Source of the DNA: Elephas maximus indicus
Taxonomy: Eukaryota; Chordata; Mammalia; Proboscidea; Elephantidae
Direction: 5' to 3'
DNA: 64,000 bases
Assembly (NCBI RefSeq): GCF_024166365.1
Contig: NC_064821.1
Span: forward strand, 54,091,093 to 54,155,092
Part shown: positions 22,701 to 34,209 of the stretch, in pieces
Position numbering within the stretch: the first letter of the stretch is position 1
Layout: every line of letters starts with the position of its first letter
The notes under the pieces: model-generated
What the model was told of the DNA's origin: nothing
Databases searched by the model: none
The model's input: only the letters and a program-made list of their open reading frames with translations
Program-made: the position numbers and the translations under genes

Positions 22701-24129
22701 AGACCTCTCTGAGGTCCCACCAATGTCTGACTTTCTCCAACTTTTGATCTTTAACACCAAATCAGTCAGTATCACCTCAAAGAATATTATCAAGCAGGCA
22801 AGTTGCTTAATTGGGGGAATATTGTCTTGCCTGGCTTTAGCAGAGACAATGTGAACCCGTGAACTCTGCAGTAGATGAGTGTAGGACAGAGACTTGAAAA
22901 TTGGGGTGGAGAAAAGATGGTGGAGCTAGAGAAATGGTGTGGGATATGGAATCTCAAGTGTCTATGCTATACAGGAAGGGACATTGATGACCGTCCCATC
23001 CAGTGCATACCCCCAGCCTGTCCCCAAGCTGGGGTGCAGTGTCCAGCTGATGCCCACAGACACACACATCCACGCTGCAGACCCCACAGTGGAACCCTTT
23101 ATGCATCGTAAGCACATCCTTTCTCGACCCTCAAGGAACTTACATTCTGAAACAGCGGAGACAGAGAGAGGCGCCCTTCAGTATGAGGGTTTATGATTTG
23201 GTCTGGCTCTCTAGCATGATGGAAGAGTGATTTAAAAAAAAAAAAAAGAAGCAACAAACAAAACAAAAAGCACAAGCCAGATGCCCAAATTAAAACACTA
23301 AATTTTCTTGGAGTCTATGCGCTCCAGGCAATGTAAATAAAGGTGAGGGCTGAGCCCCTCTGCCTATAAATCAGCCTCAGTCGGAGCTCACTCCCCTGGT
23401 GTGTCTAGGTATTTCTGCCCATCATCGGCATCTCTTGGCGTTTCCCAGCTACAAGGAGGAGGGTTCCATTTGTCATCCTGATTGTCCTCCCTAGGGTTTC
23501 TTGGAGCAGCGATCTCGGTATAGCCTTTTGCATGAAATATTAAGCTCAGGGATGGAACCAGGACATTTCAAGGCAGGCAGGATGCACTTGGGAAGGCTAG
23601 TTTTCTGCCCCCATGGCCTCATTTGCATTTATTTTGCTGCCGACCATTTGTAATATAGTGGTGGGTGTCTATCAAATAGGCATTAACTCTTCAGCCAGCT
23701 CCTGAGGGGCTGCCTGGGCTGCCTCTTACAAGCCCAGGGGGTGACGTAGCCCATACCTTGGGTCACGCAGTTGGTGTCACGAGCCACTGTGAATGTTCGA
23801 ACTTCCCTTTTTGTTTCTACTTAATCTCTCAAGGATCCTGCAAGATAGCAACCTTGGTTTACAGTTTTACATTTTCATGAAGTTCATTTTAAGTATTTCG
23901 TCTTTTATTTCATCTTGCTGCTCATTCTTTTACTGTGCTTGTAATCTTATTGGGTCACATAACAGATGTTTTCTCATATGTGTAATGCGAATGATCATAG
24001 TTCATAACTTATAGGTTTTTTTTTTTTTTTAAAGATTAAGGGAGTTAATACATACAAAAGCTGTGCTAAAGGCTTGGCACGTGTTTACTAAGAATTTGAT
24101 AAATGTTAGCTGTGAGTGTTTAAAACCTC
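22701..24129. other. Repeat-free stretch, candidate regulatory DNA
   Basis: After a poly-A tract at 23233-23247 no transposon is recognised. About 23280-23790 contains an octamer ATTTGCAT at 23621-23628 and a TATA-like cctataaatcagcc near 23361. No exon structure is evident. A poly-T lies at 24016-24030. Confidence 0.4.
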
Positions 24130-24317
24130 TAGTGCTGAAGGGGAACCCTGGTGGCACAGTGGTTAAGAGTTTTGCTGCTAACCAAAAGGTTGGCAGTTCA
24201 AGTCCACCATCCGCTCCTTGGAAACGCTATGGGGCAGTTCTGCTCTGTTCCAAAGGGTTGCTATAAGCCAGAGTCGACTCGCGGCAACAGGTTTGATTCA
24301 TGGTTTAGTGCTGAAGG
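24130..24317 (+). repeat. SINE class A with 12-bp target-site duplication
   Basis: The body 24142-24305 lies between perfect copies of tagtgctgaagg (24130-24141 and 24306-24317). The head, B-box-like cagttcaagtccacc and tail are all present, so this copy fixes the natural limits of class A. Confidence 0.95.
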
Positions 24318-25079
24318 AAACGCTAGTTTAGGTTGGAATCTTGGTCTTTCAAGTTAAAATCCTAGCGTGTATGAAGCCTTAATGTCCTCATTTATTTTGT
24401 GGTTTGATCTATGGGGTTTCGCATTTGGCAGCAGCAGAAGGGACTGCCTGAGTGCCCATGGCTCTCTGCGCTCACCTTAAATATGCCCAACCAAAGCCTT
24501 ATCTCCAACAGCTCATACATCACCCGCCCTGGGAGAGGAGCCCCACTGGCTTGCTGACAGACCCTCTGTTAATTTCTGAATTATTTTTTTCTGGATTATT
24601 TATAGCTTGCCTGCTGATATTTCAAGCTTTTCATGTTAAGCGAAGAAAGGGCTGGCGTGCTGGAAGGTGGCAGCTGAGCCCAGGCCTTGCTTCATTCTAG
24701 TTGGTTAGTTTTGTGTGGGCTGCATGATCCGGCTTGTAAGGTATGGGGCTTATGTCTGTGGAAACATGCGGCACTGCCCTGGCATGTTGTAGCAGTGAGA
24801 GCAAGGCTTCGACATGGAAGACCCAAAGCTCTAGACCCCCTTTTATGCCTCCAAATGGTCATACGACTTTGGACCAATCACCTTCATGTTTGAGCCTCAG
24901 TTTGCCCATAAGTGAAATGAAGGGAACAGAGTAGATGAATTGGAACTTCATTGGGTATCTGTTTCTTGGGTACCTGCAATATGGTAGGCCTTGTGCTGGG
25001 CTCATGGTGTAATCCGGTTGCCGGGGCAGAGGAAGGAGGATGGCAATGACGAGTCAGGGTGTCCTATTGTGGTGGCTTG
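24318..25079. other. Intron, nothing recognised
   Basis: A MIR-like fragment may lie at about 24890-24960 (gagcctcagtttgcccataa). The rest is unassigned. Confidence 0.4.
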
Positions 25080-25432
25080 TGTGTTGCTATAATGCTGGAA
25101 GCTATGCCTCTGATATTTCAAATACCAGCAGGGTCACACATGGTGGATAGGTTTCAGTGGAACTTCTAGACCAAGACAGACCAGAAAGAAAGGCCTGGTG
25201 ATCTACTTCAGAAAAATCAGCCAGTGAAAACTCTATGAAGCACAACCAATATTGTCTGCTACAGTACTGGAAGATGAGCCCCCGGGGTTGGAAGGCACTC
25301 AAAATACTCAGCGGCTGCAACAGTGGACCTGAGCATACCAGTGGTTGTGCAGATGGCACAGGTCCGGGCAGTGTTTCATTCTGTTGTACATGGATTCACC
25401 ATGAGTGGGAGCTGGCTTGACACCAGATAAAA
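25080..25432 (+). repeat. RTE leader-plus-tail composite lacking the ORF
   Basis: Sense counterpart of 16985-17345: leader phrases (atatttcaaataccagcagg, gaaaggcctggtgatctact) run into RTE 3' sequence (gggcagtgtttcattctgtt) ending in acaacagc, with the coding region absent. Confidence 0.75.
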
Positions 25433-25670
25433 ACAACAGCATTCACTGAGCTTTCGAAGGATGAGGCACTGTTCTAAAAGCTATATATGTATTTCCTTGT
25501 TTAATTCTCACATCAAGTTTTATTAGCCCAATTTGAACAAATGAGGTAATTGAGGCACAAAGTGTTGAAGTGATTTGCCTACAGTCACATGGCAGATGTA
25601 GCTGAGATTTGAAGCCTGGCCACTGACTCCAAAGCCTAGTCTTTAACCAGCATATGCTAGTCTTTGCATT
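25433..25670 (-). repeat. MIR SINE
   Basis: Inverse MIR: cattcactgagctttcgaag, aatgaggtaattgaggcaca, gatttgcctacagtcacatg. Confidence 0.7.
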
Positions 25671-25854
25671 GCACTGTGATGTCTACTGTGATAGCACTAT
25701 GTGCACGGTATGGGACCCTTGCCCAGGTTCAGGCAAAGGTAAGGGGCTCAGTGACACTCCCCAAAGGAGTTGTGTTTGAGTTGTCTCTTGAAGGACAAAG
25801 GGGCATTCTCTAGGCAAAGAAGGTGTAGGAGGGGGCTTCGAGCAGAGGTTACTT

Positions 25855-26160
25855 CTTGTTCGTTGCTATCGCTTTGGCTCTGACTCTTGGTGACCTTCCG
25901 TCTAACAGGATAAAATGTTGCCCAGTCCCGTGCCATCTTCATGATCGTTGGTATGTTTGAGCTCATTGTTACAGCTATTTCGTCAGTACATCTCATTAAG
26001 AGTTTCTCTAGTTTTCTCTGGCCCCATACTTTGCCAACCATGATTATCTTTTTCTAGCAATTGGTTGTTCCTGACAGTGTATCCAAAGTAAGCAAATCGA
26101 AGTCTTGCCAACCTTACTTCTGGTTATATAGCTTCTAAGACTGATTTGTTTTTCTTCTTG
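25855..26160 (-). mobile_element. RTE LINE 3' end
   Basis: Inverse RTE tail (ttgttcgttgctatcgcttt, gatcgttggtatgtttgagc) reaching the C-terminal ORF (gacagtgtatccaaagtaag). Confidence 0.8.
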
Positions 26161-26619
26161 GGAAAGACCCAGCAGTGTGACTGCATGGATCACTGGCGGG
26201 ACAGCCAGTGTTTGGGTTTGGCTCGAGGTGCAGGTGTGATAGGAGAAGTAGTGGAAATTGAGGTGAAGGAGAGAGAGAGAGAGAGAGAGAGTGAGGAAGT
26301 GTTGAAGACAGATATGGAAGGTTCTTGTAAACCACACCAAGGAATCTGGATTTTCTCCCACATACAGTGAAAGAGGTATTGAATCATTTTAAATTTGGCA
26401 TCATCTCAGCTCCTTAGCTCAAAGCAGCCTGTAACCTTGACCCCACGGAGTGTTTAATGGTGAGATCTACATATGTATGTTTCTATGTTCATGTGTACAC
26501 TTTACAAAAGTATACCATCTGTTTCTACCTAAATTATAAGTAAGCGTAAGCAAAAAATTAGATACCTTTGAAATTTCTTTAATCTCAGAATATTCTATTT
26601 AAAATTAAAGTGGAATTCT
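26161..26619. other. Intron with (GA)n microsatellite
   Basis: (GA)n at 26268-26293. No exon or transposon is otherwise recognised. Confidence 0.5.
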
Positions 26620-26750
26620 TCACTGTAAAATGGGGCTGATAAGAGCATCTACTTCTGAGAGTTGTTGTGGGTATTAAATGTGTTAATTCATGTAAGGCAT
26701 GAATAACAATGCCCAGCACATTAGAAGCACCCAGTGAATGTTGGTTAGGG
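26620..26750 (+). repeat. MIR SINE, 3' half
   Basis: cactgtaaaatggggctgat, gagttgttgtgggtattaaa, atgcccagcacattagaagc. Confidence 0.7.
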
Positions 26751-26761
26751 TTGTCACTGCA

Positions 26762-27148
26762 GTTGTTGTTAACTGTCAGTTGCCATCCAGTTGGGTCCAA
26801 CTTATGGCGACCTTATGTACCACAGAACAGAACATTGCCCAGCCCCGTGCCATCCTCGTGACCTTTGGTACGTTTGAGCCCATTGTTGTGGTTATTGTGT
26901 CCACCTATCTCTTTGAGGGTTTCCCCTCATTTTTGCTGACCCTCTACTTTACCAACCATGATGTCTTTTTCTGACAATTGGTCTTTCCAGATAAGGTGTC
27001 CAAAGTAAGCAAGATGAAGTTTTGCCATCCTCACTACTAAGGAACATTCTGGTTGTATTTCTTCCAAGACTAATTTGTTCATTCCTCTGCCAGTCCAGGG
27101 TATGTTCAATATTCTTTGCCAACACCACAAATCAACGTATCCATTCTC
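26762..27148 (-). mobile_element. RTE LINE 3' end
   Basis: Inverse copy. The minus-strand frame 26927-27130 retains MWCWQRILNIPWTGRGMNK and ECSLVVRMAKLHLAYFGHL blocks of the RTE C-terminal region. Confidence 0.85.
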
Positions 27149-27808
27149 TTACTATAATCATCATCATTATTACTGTCACGGTCTCCACTTTGCCCCATGT
27201 TCTCTGGACAGTAGAGCAGTATGGCTTCCTGAGTGACAGGAAGCAGGGATAGAGTTCCAAGGTTCTGGGTCTTGGCCAGTCTATAAGGAAGCCGGGCTGG
27301 GTAGACCGAGGTACATATTGCCTAGAGGAGATTTGTAACAGTGAAACTACAGAGATTTTCCTTTTCTTTCCCCCTGTTCTTTGTAAAAACACTCACTGAG
27401 TTTCTGGTATGGGATGGCACTGTGCCTGGTGCTGGAGGCCAGCCGCAGTTACTCCTGGGTCTTGCCTGGGGAATTTATCATCTAGTCCCTGTGGCTTCAT
27501 AATGGTGACAAGCCCAGGCTCCAGAGTGAATGGCCCAGAACTGAGTCTTTGCTGCACTGCCTGCTCACTTCATGTCCTGGGCAAGTATTTAACTTCTCAG
27601 GGCCTCAGTTTTCCCATCAGTAGAATGGCACAATATGGTAGAGTCTAGCTCATTTTGAGGATCAAAGGAGATGATGAATGCAAAACCATTTGGTACAGTG
27701 CCTGGCATCTAGTAGACTCTCAATGGATTTTTTTCAAGGGGAGAAAACATATGCGCATAAATGAACATAAGTTGGAAAGAGACATTCTAAAGAGTAGTTG
27801 TAACGCCC
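27149..27808. other. Intron with a MIR on the + strand
   Basis: About 27505-27730 is a MIR (tcagggcctcagttttccca, tggtacagtgcctggcatct). The remainder, including a (CAT)n-like tract at 27158-27175, is unassigned. Confidence 0.55.
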
Positions 27809-27999
27809 TATAGAAGTTCAAGGAAACCCTGGTGGTGTAGTGGTTAAGAGCTACATCTGCTAACCAAAAGCTCAATAGTTCGAATCTACCAGGTGCTCCG
27901 TGGAAACTCTTTGGGGTAGTTCTACACTGTCCTATAGGGTCTCTGTGAGTCAGAATCGGCTTGATGGCAATGAGTTTGGTTTGGTTTATAGAAGTTCAA
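27809..27999 (+). repeat. SINE class A with 13-bp target-site duplication
   Basis: Body 27822-27986 between perfect copies of tatagaagttcaa. Head aaccctggtggtgtagtggt, tail ending gtttggtttggt. Confidence 0.95.
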
Positions 28000-28082
28000 A
28001 GGAGAGAGAATGTTTCTGGCTAAAATGGACTATGGCCAGTTGACTTGGAACTTTGTGAAGAAATAATAGTAGTTCTGATTTT

Positions 28083-28112
28083 CTGTGTGTGTGTGTGTGT
28101 GTATGTGTGTGT
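28083..28112. repeat. (GT)n microsatellite
   Basis: Thirty bases of GT repeats with one interruption (gtatgt). A class C SINE lies just downstream. Confidence 0.9.
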
Positions 28113-28123
28113 TTACTATGTTG

Positions 28124-28446
28124 CAGGAACTGTGCCGTTGTTGTTAGCTGCCATGAGTTGGCCCCTGACTCGTGGCAACCTCATGCACAACAGGACTGAA
28201 CCATTGTTATCTGCTGGATCTTCACTGACAGGTTTTTGGAAGTAGATCGCCAGGCCTTTGTTCCTAGTCTGTTTTAGTCGGGAAGCTCCACTGAAACCTG
28301 TTCAGCATCATAGCAACACAGAAGCCTCCAATGACAGATGGGTGGTAGCTGCACATGTGGTGCCTTGGCTGAGACTTGAACCCAGGTCTCCCACATGGAA
28401 GGTGAGAATTCTACCACTGAGCCACCACTGCTGCCAGGAATTGTGC
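28124..28446 (-). repeat. SINE class C with 12-bp target-site duplication
   Basis: Inverse copy, body 28136-28434, between caggaactgtgc and caggaattgtgc (11 of 12 match). The tRNA-Gly-like head is at the right end (cttgaacccaggtctcccac, then ggtgagaattctaccactga). Confidence 0.92.
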
Positions 28447-28640
28447 TAAACACCTTTAACTTTTATGATATTTGACTACATACCCACATGGTGGTATTCT
28501 CTGTTAGGATGGATTATGTCTTTAAACCTGCTTAACAATCCTGTGAAGTGCTTATTTGTATTTATCCTCAGTTTTTAAGATAAGAGCAAGGGCCCTGTCC
28601 AAGGTCACCCAGCATATAAATGGTGAAGAGAAGAATTGAA
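28447..28640 (-). repeat. MIR SINE, decayed
   Basis: Inverse MIR-like order: tttatgatatttgactacat, cctgtccaaggtcacccagc. Confidence 0.55.
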
Positions 28641-28859
28641 TTCAGCCCCATTTGCCCCCAGAGTTCCTCCTGGAGGGTCCTGGGAAGGGAACCCTAACTC
28701 CAGCTGGATAGTTCATGCCAACAGGAAGATGCTTTGGTGTAGCTAATCCACAGTGCGGTCCCCTTCTGTGAGGAATTTAAATCGAAAGTAAATCTGCGTT
28801 CTGTGAATCAGCAGCTCCGCAAATTAAAAAGAAGCTGACCAGGAAGGGTTTGGGGGGTA

Positions 28860-29105
28860 GAAGCCAGTTGGATACCAAGAGGCTTTGGAGTCAAACAGTC
28901 ATGGGTTCCAGTCCCAGCCCTGCCACTTACTAGCTGTGTGTCATCTTGGGCAAAGTACCTAAATCTCATGAAACCTCAGTTTTATCATCTTTAAAACGGA
29001 AATAACAATACTACATTTTTGGGTTGTTGTGATAATCCTGTGAGAAGAAGCATATGGAAATCACTCAGCAGAGCCCCTCGTATATACTAAGCTTCAATAA
29101 AAACG
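28860..29105 (+). repeat. MIR SINE, near full length
   Basis: All core MIR blocks are clear: ggctttggagtcaaacagtc, ccctgccacttactagctgt, aaacctcagttttatcatct, ttgggttgttgtgataatcc. Confidence 0.85.
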
Positions 29106-29744
29106 TCCTCATCGTCCTCACCTATGTGCCAGTTCGTTGGCATAGATGGGTTTTCATCATCTTTGCTTCTCCTAGAGGCTGGAGCCATTGTGTCGGCCTC
29201 TTTGTGTAGGCTCTTCCTTGCCGGCCTGGAGGAAGACCACAGAGAAGAGGGCAGCTCCAGGGGGCACGTTCATTCTGCGTGGCTCTCCCGGAGCTTCCAC
29301 CTCTCAGGGGATGCCGCAAGTGAAAAGACAATTACTAGAGATTGAGGCCCGATGCTTTGCGTACTGGTCCGCGGAGAACTGGAATAGGGCCACCCAGATC
29401 ATTTGTCATCTGCTAATGGGACGATGAATCGATGGCTGGAGGATGAAAGGAGGGGGGTTTAGTGCCCACAGAAACCAGATCTGAACCAGGGTCTTCAGGT
29501 TACTGTGCTGCAAATGTGTTTCTTCTCAAAAACGGATGCTGCGTGTCACAGGTATGTTCCTGTTGCTGCAGAGTGCAGAAGATTTGAGAATGTCTGTTTA
29601 ACCCACGTTCATTTAAATGGAGCTCTATCTGACTCTACCAATTTCTGCCATGCCTTTCATAAACTACTTCCATTTCGCAAGACTGTGGCCTATATGGAGC
29701 CACCCGTGCCACCTCTCAGGACCACCACCTCCACCACCACTTAC
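29106..29744. other. Intron, nothing recognised
   Basis: Contains a short CCACCA tract at 29718-29742. Open frames on both strands (29122-29427) overlap each other and have no family pattern. Confidence 0.4.
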
Positions 29745-29938
29745 CACAGAGTTGGCTCTGACTCATGGTGACCCCATGCATGTAAGAATAGAACTGTGCT
29801 CCATACAGTTTTCCATGGCTGATTTTTGGGAAGTAGATCACCAGGCCTTTCTTCTCAGGCTCCTACGGGTGGACTCGAACTTCCAACCTTTCGGTTAGTA
29901 ACCAAGCATGTTAACAGTTTGCACCACCCAGGAACTCC
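29745..29938 (-). repeat. SINE class B
   Basis: Inverse copy: gttggctctgactcatggtg, aagtagatcaccaggccttt, then the head gcaccacccaggaactccc. Confidence 0.87.
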
Positions 29939-31186
29939 CTTGGGACCACACCGAGTCCCAAAGGCCTCTTTGCTTTGCTGTAACCCCAGGAGCCCAATCT
30001 CCTTTTTTTTGCTTCTCTGCACCTGCCGCTATCCAACCTTTATCCCCCAAGACTGACTCCAGAGCTTCCCAGACCTTCCTTCTTAAAGCGCCTGAAGACC
30101 ATGTGTCTTTGTTCTGTGTCTGAGTCTGTTTTGCTCTGAGAAAACAAACAGAACAGGAGAAAACAGCAAGAATTGGGAAAGTTAGAAAACCTAAGAAACC
30201 TGATGAAGCCTACACTTCCTTCCTGGGCAGGACACAAACACAAGAGTGTGTAGACCAGACCCTTGTGACCTTGCCCACTGCAGTCAGGTGCGAAGCCAGC
30301 ACTTCCCCTGCCGCATGCTAGCTGAAGGGCAATTTTAGAGAAAAGCGCACAGACTTCTTTCCTTCTTTACCATGTGAGCTTCTTGAGGTCAGGTGTGCTT
30401 CTGACTTCCTGTGAAACATAGCGGACATTTGATAAATGTTGACTGATGAAAAATCCCTAAAGTAAGCCCACTGAGACTCCGTCTTGCAAGGGGAAGACGC
30501 TACTGATATGATATTGATATATTTTGAATGGTTTGCTTGATATCAGGCTTTCATAGGATATTAAAAATATATGTACAGTGATATGTGGTTATTCATTTGG
30601 CAAAATAAGGTGGTAGCTTTGAGATTTCTTGTGTTTTTGTAAAATATTCATTAATACCTGTCAAAATCTCAGCTTCACCTTTGAAGTCTTGCCTGAAATG
30701 AAATTCAGATCAAGTATTTATCTATTCGTTCTGACTCATCTTATAGTGGAGTTGTTAAAAGTGTTGTGTGTGGAATCCAGACAAAACCTGGTTTTATATT
30801 CTGACTTTGTTATTTATTGGCTGTATGATGTTAGAAGTTTGCTTAGCTTCTTTGGGTGTCAGTTTTCCTATATGTTTAAAAAAAAAAAAAGAGAGCTTTA
30901 AAAATGCAACAAAATCTCCGTGGACAAGGCGTGGCCCACGCAGTGCCTTTCACACTGAAGCATTCAATAATAAGAGTTCATTCATTTAGTCAACAAACAT
31001 TTTTGAGTTCTTATCATGTGTCAGGTCATGGCTGAATGCAACTTGCTCCTTATCTGCAAAGATTTTACTGTCTAATGGTGAAGCTTGTGGTTTTTGGTAA
31101 TTAATCCTGTTGAGTTTTGCATGTCCCAGTAATATTATTATTTGAGGTGGTTAGTGAGCCAGGGTCGGGGCGGGGGGTGACGAGGG
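29939..31186. other. Intron with one MIR-like patch
   Basis: About 30755-30900 resembles a decayed MIR (ggctgtatgatgttagaagt) ending in a poly-A tract (30879-30891). Otherwise nothing is recognised. Confidence 0.45.
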
Positions 31187-31925
31187 GAGGACATTGGTGG
31201 TTCAGTAGTAGAATTCCTGCCTTCCATGCAGAACACCCAAGTTTGATTCCCAGCTAATGCGCCTCATATGCAGCCACCGCCCGCGTCTGTGATGCTAAAT
31301 AGGTTTCAGCAGAGCTTCCGGTCTAAGATGGACTAAGAAGAAAAGCCTGGTGATCTACTTCTGAAAATCAGTCGATGAAAACCATAGGGATTCTGGAGCC
31401 GTGGAGGCTGAATGAACCCCAGAAACTATTGCCCTGAGATAATCTTTAAACCTTAAATCAAAAATATCCCTCAAAGTCTTCTTAAAACTGAACAATAATT
31501 TAGCATAACTAGTAAAGAATGTCTGTCTTGAGCATTCTGCTCTATCAAGATCTGTCTATCTGGGATCAAATTGACAACAGCAACTCTAAAGATCAGAGAA
31601 GAACCTGAGGGACAGTGAGTTATGTTAATGGGGGAGGAACAACTTGGAGAATGAGAATGGTTTTACAACTTGAAGAATGTCGTCAATGTCACCAAATTGT
31701 ATATGTAGAAACTGTTGAATTGGTGTATGTTTTGCTGTGTATATTCTCAACAACAACACAATAAATATCATTAAAAAAAAAACAAAAACAAACAAACCCT
31801 GTGAATTACAACAGCCCAATCTACAACTGATCATGGGGACAATGCAGGACTGGGCAGAATCTCGTGCCGTTGAACATGGAGTCACCACGAGTCAGGGACT
31901 GACTTGATGGCAGCTAACAACAACA
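31187..31925 (+). repeat. SINE class C split by another insertion
   Basis: The tRNA-Gly-like head (ggttcagtagtagaattcct, then caagtttgattcccag) and leader module occupy 31187-31388. The RTE-type tail (gatcatggggacaatgcagg, gactgacttgatggcagcta) resumes at 31794-31925. The interruption is the L1-like piece below. Confidence 0.88.
31389..31793 (+). mobile_element. L1-type 3' untranslated end inserted in a SINE
   Basis: Shares long phrases with 61740-62075 (ttgccctgagataatcttta here, attgcgctgagataatcttt there; aaattgacaacagcaactct versus aaattgacaatggcaacttg). It ends in cacaataaatatcatt plus an A-rich tail, so it is a polyadenylated retroposon. The L1 assignment is from memory of elephant L1 3' ends. 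Confidence 0.65.
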
Positions 31926-33526
31926 GCAGTGACCCAGGAGCAAAAGACCACCCTGTTCCCCTGTGGTCCTTCATCCCACCTACCCCACCTGCTCTCACCA
32001 GACATTACTCAAAACGTCACCTGAACAAACAGGAACAACATTTAGTTTTCGATGAGGTGATGTCTGGTTTTTAAAATTAAATATCCCAGGTAAATTGCTC
32101 TTCTGTGCCAGAAACCAAAACACAGTGCACCGGTCACCTGTGTCACCTGGCAAGCGGCCCCACCCCCAAGTAGTCATCATGGAAGAACTTATCAGCCGTG
32201 CCCAAGGTGTGATGAGCAAGGCTTTATGAAGCCCTCTTTGCTTGTCCCTCGAGCATGTTTTCTGCATGTGTTGAATTTCTTTAAGCTTCTGTACACAGTT
32301 CAGAGGGTAATACCATTAATTAGACTGACAAGGTAATGTAATGAGAGGTATGAGCCTCTGTGGCATACTAGATTTATCCCCGATTAACAGAGGAGCCCCC
32401 TTCACGCAGCGAAGCCTCGCTCTATGCTACCCGAGGATAATGCTCTGATTGTAATTAAAACTAAGGAAAAAATTTCCCTCTTCCCCACAAGTGGAAAATG
32501 AACAGTTTAAAAGCAGAGGACCAAACTAATCACTTAGAGAAGTCAAAGAGACATCCCCAAAAAACCCCAAAGAGGCTTGACTTATAATTAGCAGCTAAAA
32601 GATTTCCAGTGATATTTCATCAATCTTTGTTTAAGGGAAATTTTTTTTTTTGAGATTATTGTGACAAGATAGAGTTTTGACTGAAGTGGGGAGAAGCTAA
32701 AAGCATTACTTTAAAATGTAATTATATGAAATTTCAATTATCAGCCTTCCTTTCAAAAGTCTCTCCATTCGGCAGGCAATTAGTAGACATGAAAGAGGGC
32801 AGGGAGGTTTGCATGGTGTGTGATGTGATTTCTTCCCAGAAATAGACACATGTCTTGCCATTTACTGTTTCCAGCTTCCTTGTACATGAGAGACTTTGGG
32901 GAGACATGGGAACAACCGTCATCCTATTGGCAAAGGCATCCGAACATTTCCAGCGACTGTCCTTTGTCCTTGGCTGTACCCATACTCTTACCTGGACATC
33001 TACTTGTTTTTCAGCCCTCAGGGGATCCAAGGGACTCAGGGATATTTGATATGTCAGATATATTTAGATCCAGATATTATTCTCCTCTGAGTGTAGACTT
33101 GAGAGGACATTGCTGGCCTGGCGCATAAGAAATCTTTTCTTTACCATCGTACCTGGTGGAGCTGAAGGATCCAGACACAGGCCAACTGGACTGAGCCTTG
33201 CTGAGACCGTGTAGCATCATTAGAGGGCTTTCATTCTGCCCTGTTCCTCCCCTGCCACCTGTATACATTCTACTGAATTAATGACTTCTGGCTGTCAATC
33301 CAATGGCACCGTTATGTAAATTCATCAGCATTTAGATTCTGACACATTCACTAAGTGCTAAGCAGGGATGGAAAGGTGAAGCTTCAGCCATTAGCCAGTA
33401 AAGCCAGTCTTCATCATCAGCTTGCTTTGCTAGAACATTCAGCTTGCACTCCAGCAGAAGTGACATCATTTCCTCTGGTCCTGTGCATTGTGCTTTTGAG
33501 CACGCCCATTTGGCAGATAGGAAAGT
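31926..33526. other. Repeat-free stretch with TAATTA cluster, candidate conserved noncoding DNA
   Basis: No transposon phrases occur over about 1.6 kb. Homeodomain-type cores stand at 32315-32323 (attaattag), 32452-32457, 32585-32590 and 32719-32724. Open frames at 32734-33130 run on both strands and look like chance. Confidence 0.45.
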
Positions 33527-34093
33527 TGTCATGGGTTGAGTTGTGTCCCCCAGAAATATCTGTCAACTTGGCTTAGGTCATGATTCCTAGTATTGTATGA
33601 TTGTCTACCATTTTGTCATCTGATGTCATTTTCCTATGTGTTGTAAATCCTAATCTGTGCCTGTGGTTAATGAGGCAAGATTAGATTACATTAAAGAAGA
33701 TTAGGGAGGGGTGTAACACCCTTGCTCAGGTTACATCTCTGATCCAGATGTGAAGGGAGTTTCCCTGGGGTGTGGCCTGCATCACCTTTTAACTTACAAG
33801 GTATAAAAGGAAGGGGAAGCAAGCATGGGGGGATACCTCATACTACCTAGAAAGCAGTGCCGGGAGCAGAGCGGGTCCTTTGGACCTGAGGTTGCTGCTT
33901 GGAAAAGCTCCTTGACCAGGGAAAGAGTGATGACAAGGACCTTCCCCCAGAGCCAACAGAGAAAGCCTTTCCCTGGAGCTGATGCCCTGAATTTGGACTT
34001 CTAGCTTACTAGACTGTGAGAGAATAGGTTTCTCTTTGTTAAAGCCATCCGCTTGTGGTATTTCTGTTACAGTAGCACTAGATAACTAAGACA
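33527..34093 (+). mobile_element. Solitary LTR, MaLR-like, lineage-specific type
   Basis: Begins tgtcatgggttgagttgtgt and ends cactagataactaagaca, so it has TG...CA ends. It is flanked by aaagt and gaagt, a near-perfect 5-base duplication. A TATA box (tataaaagg, 33802-33810) sits mid-element and the MaLR-type ending (actgtgagagaataggtttc, gccatccgcttgtggtattt) is near the 3' end. No gag or pol sequence adjoins it. Confidence 0.8.
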
Positions 34094-34209
34094 GAAGTAG
34101 AAGTCTAAATGGGCCAAGTGACTTGCCCAGGGACACTGGGCTTCCTGAGACAAAGCTAAATAGAGAGCCAGGCTCTGCCCTCTCCAAGGCACCCATCTGA
34201 GCCCCTCTC

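Noticed and set aside
26268-26293. (GA)n tract as a GAGA-type regulatory site
   Set aside because: An ordinary microsatellite; nothing else nearby supports a role.
29122-29427. Exon-like open frames
   Set aside because: Opposite-strand frames overlap fully, no family similarity was recognised, and splice sites are unremarkable.
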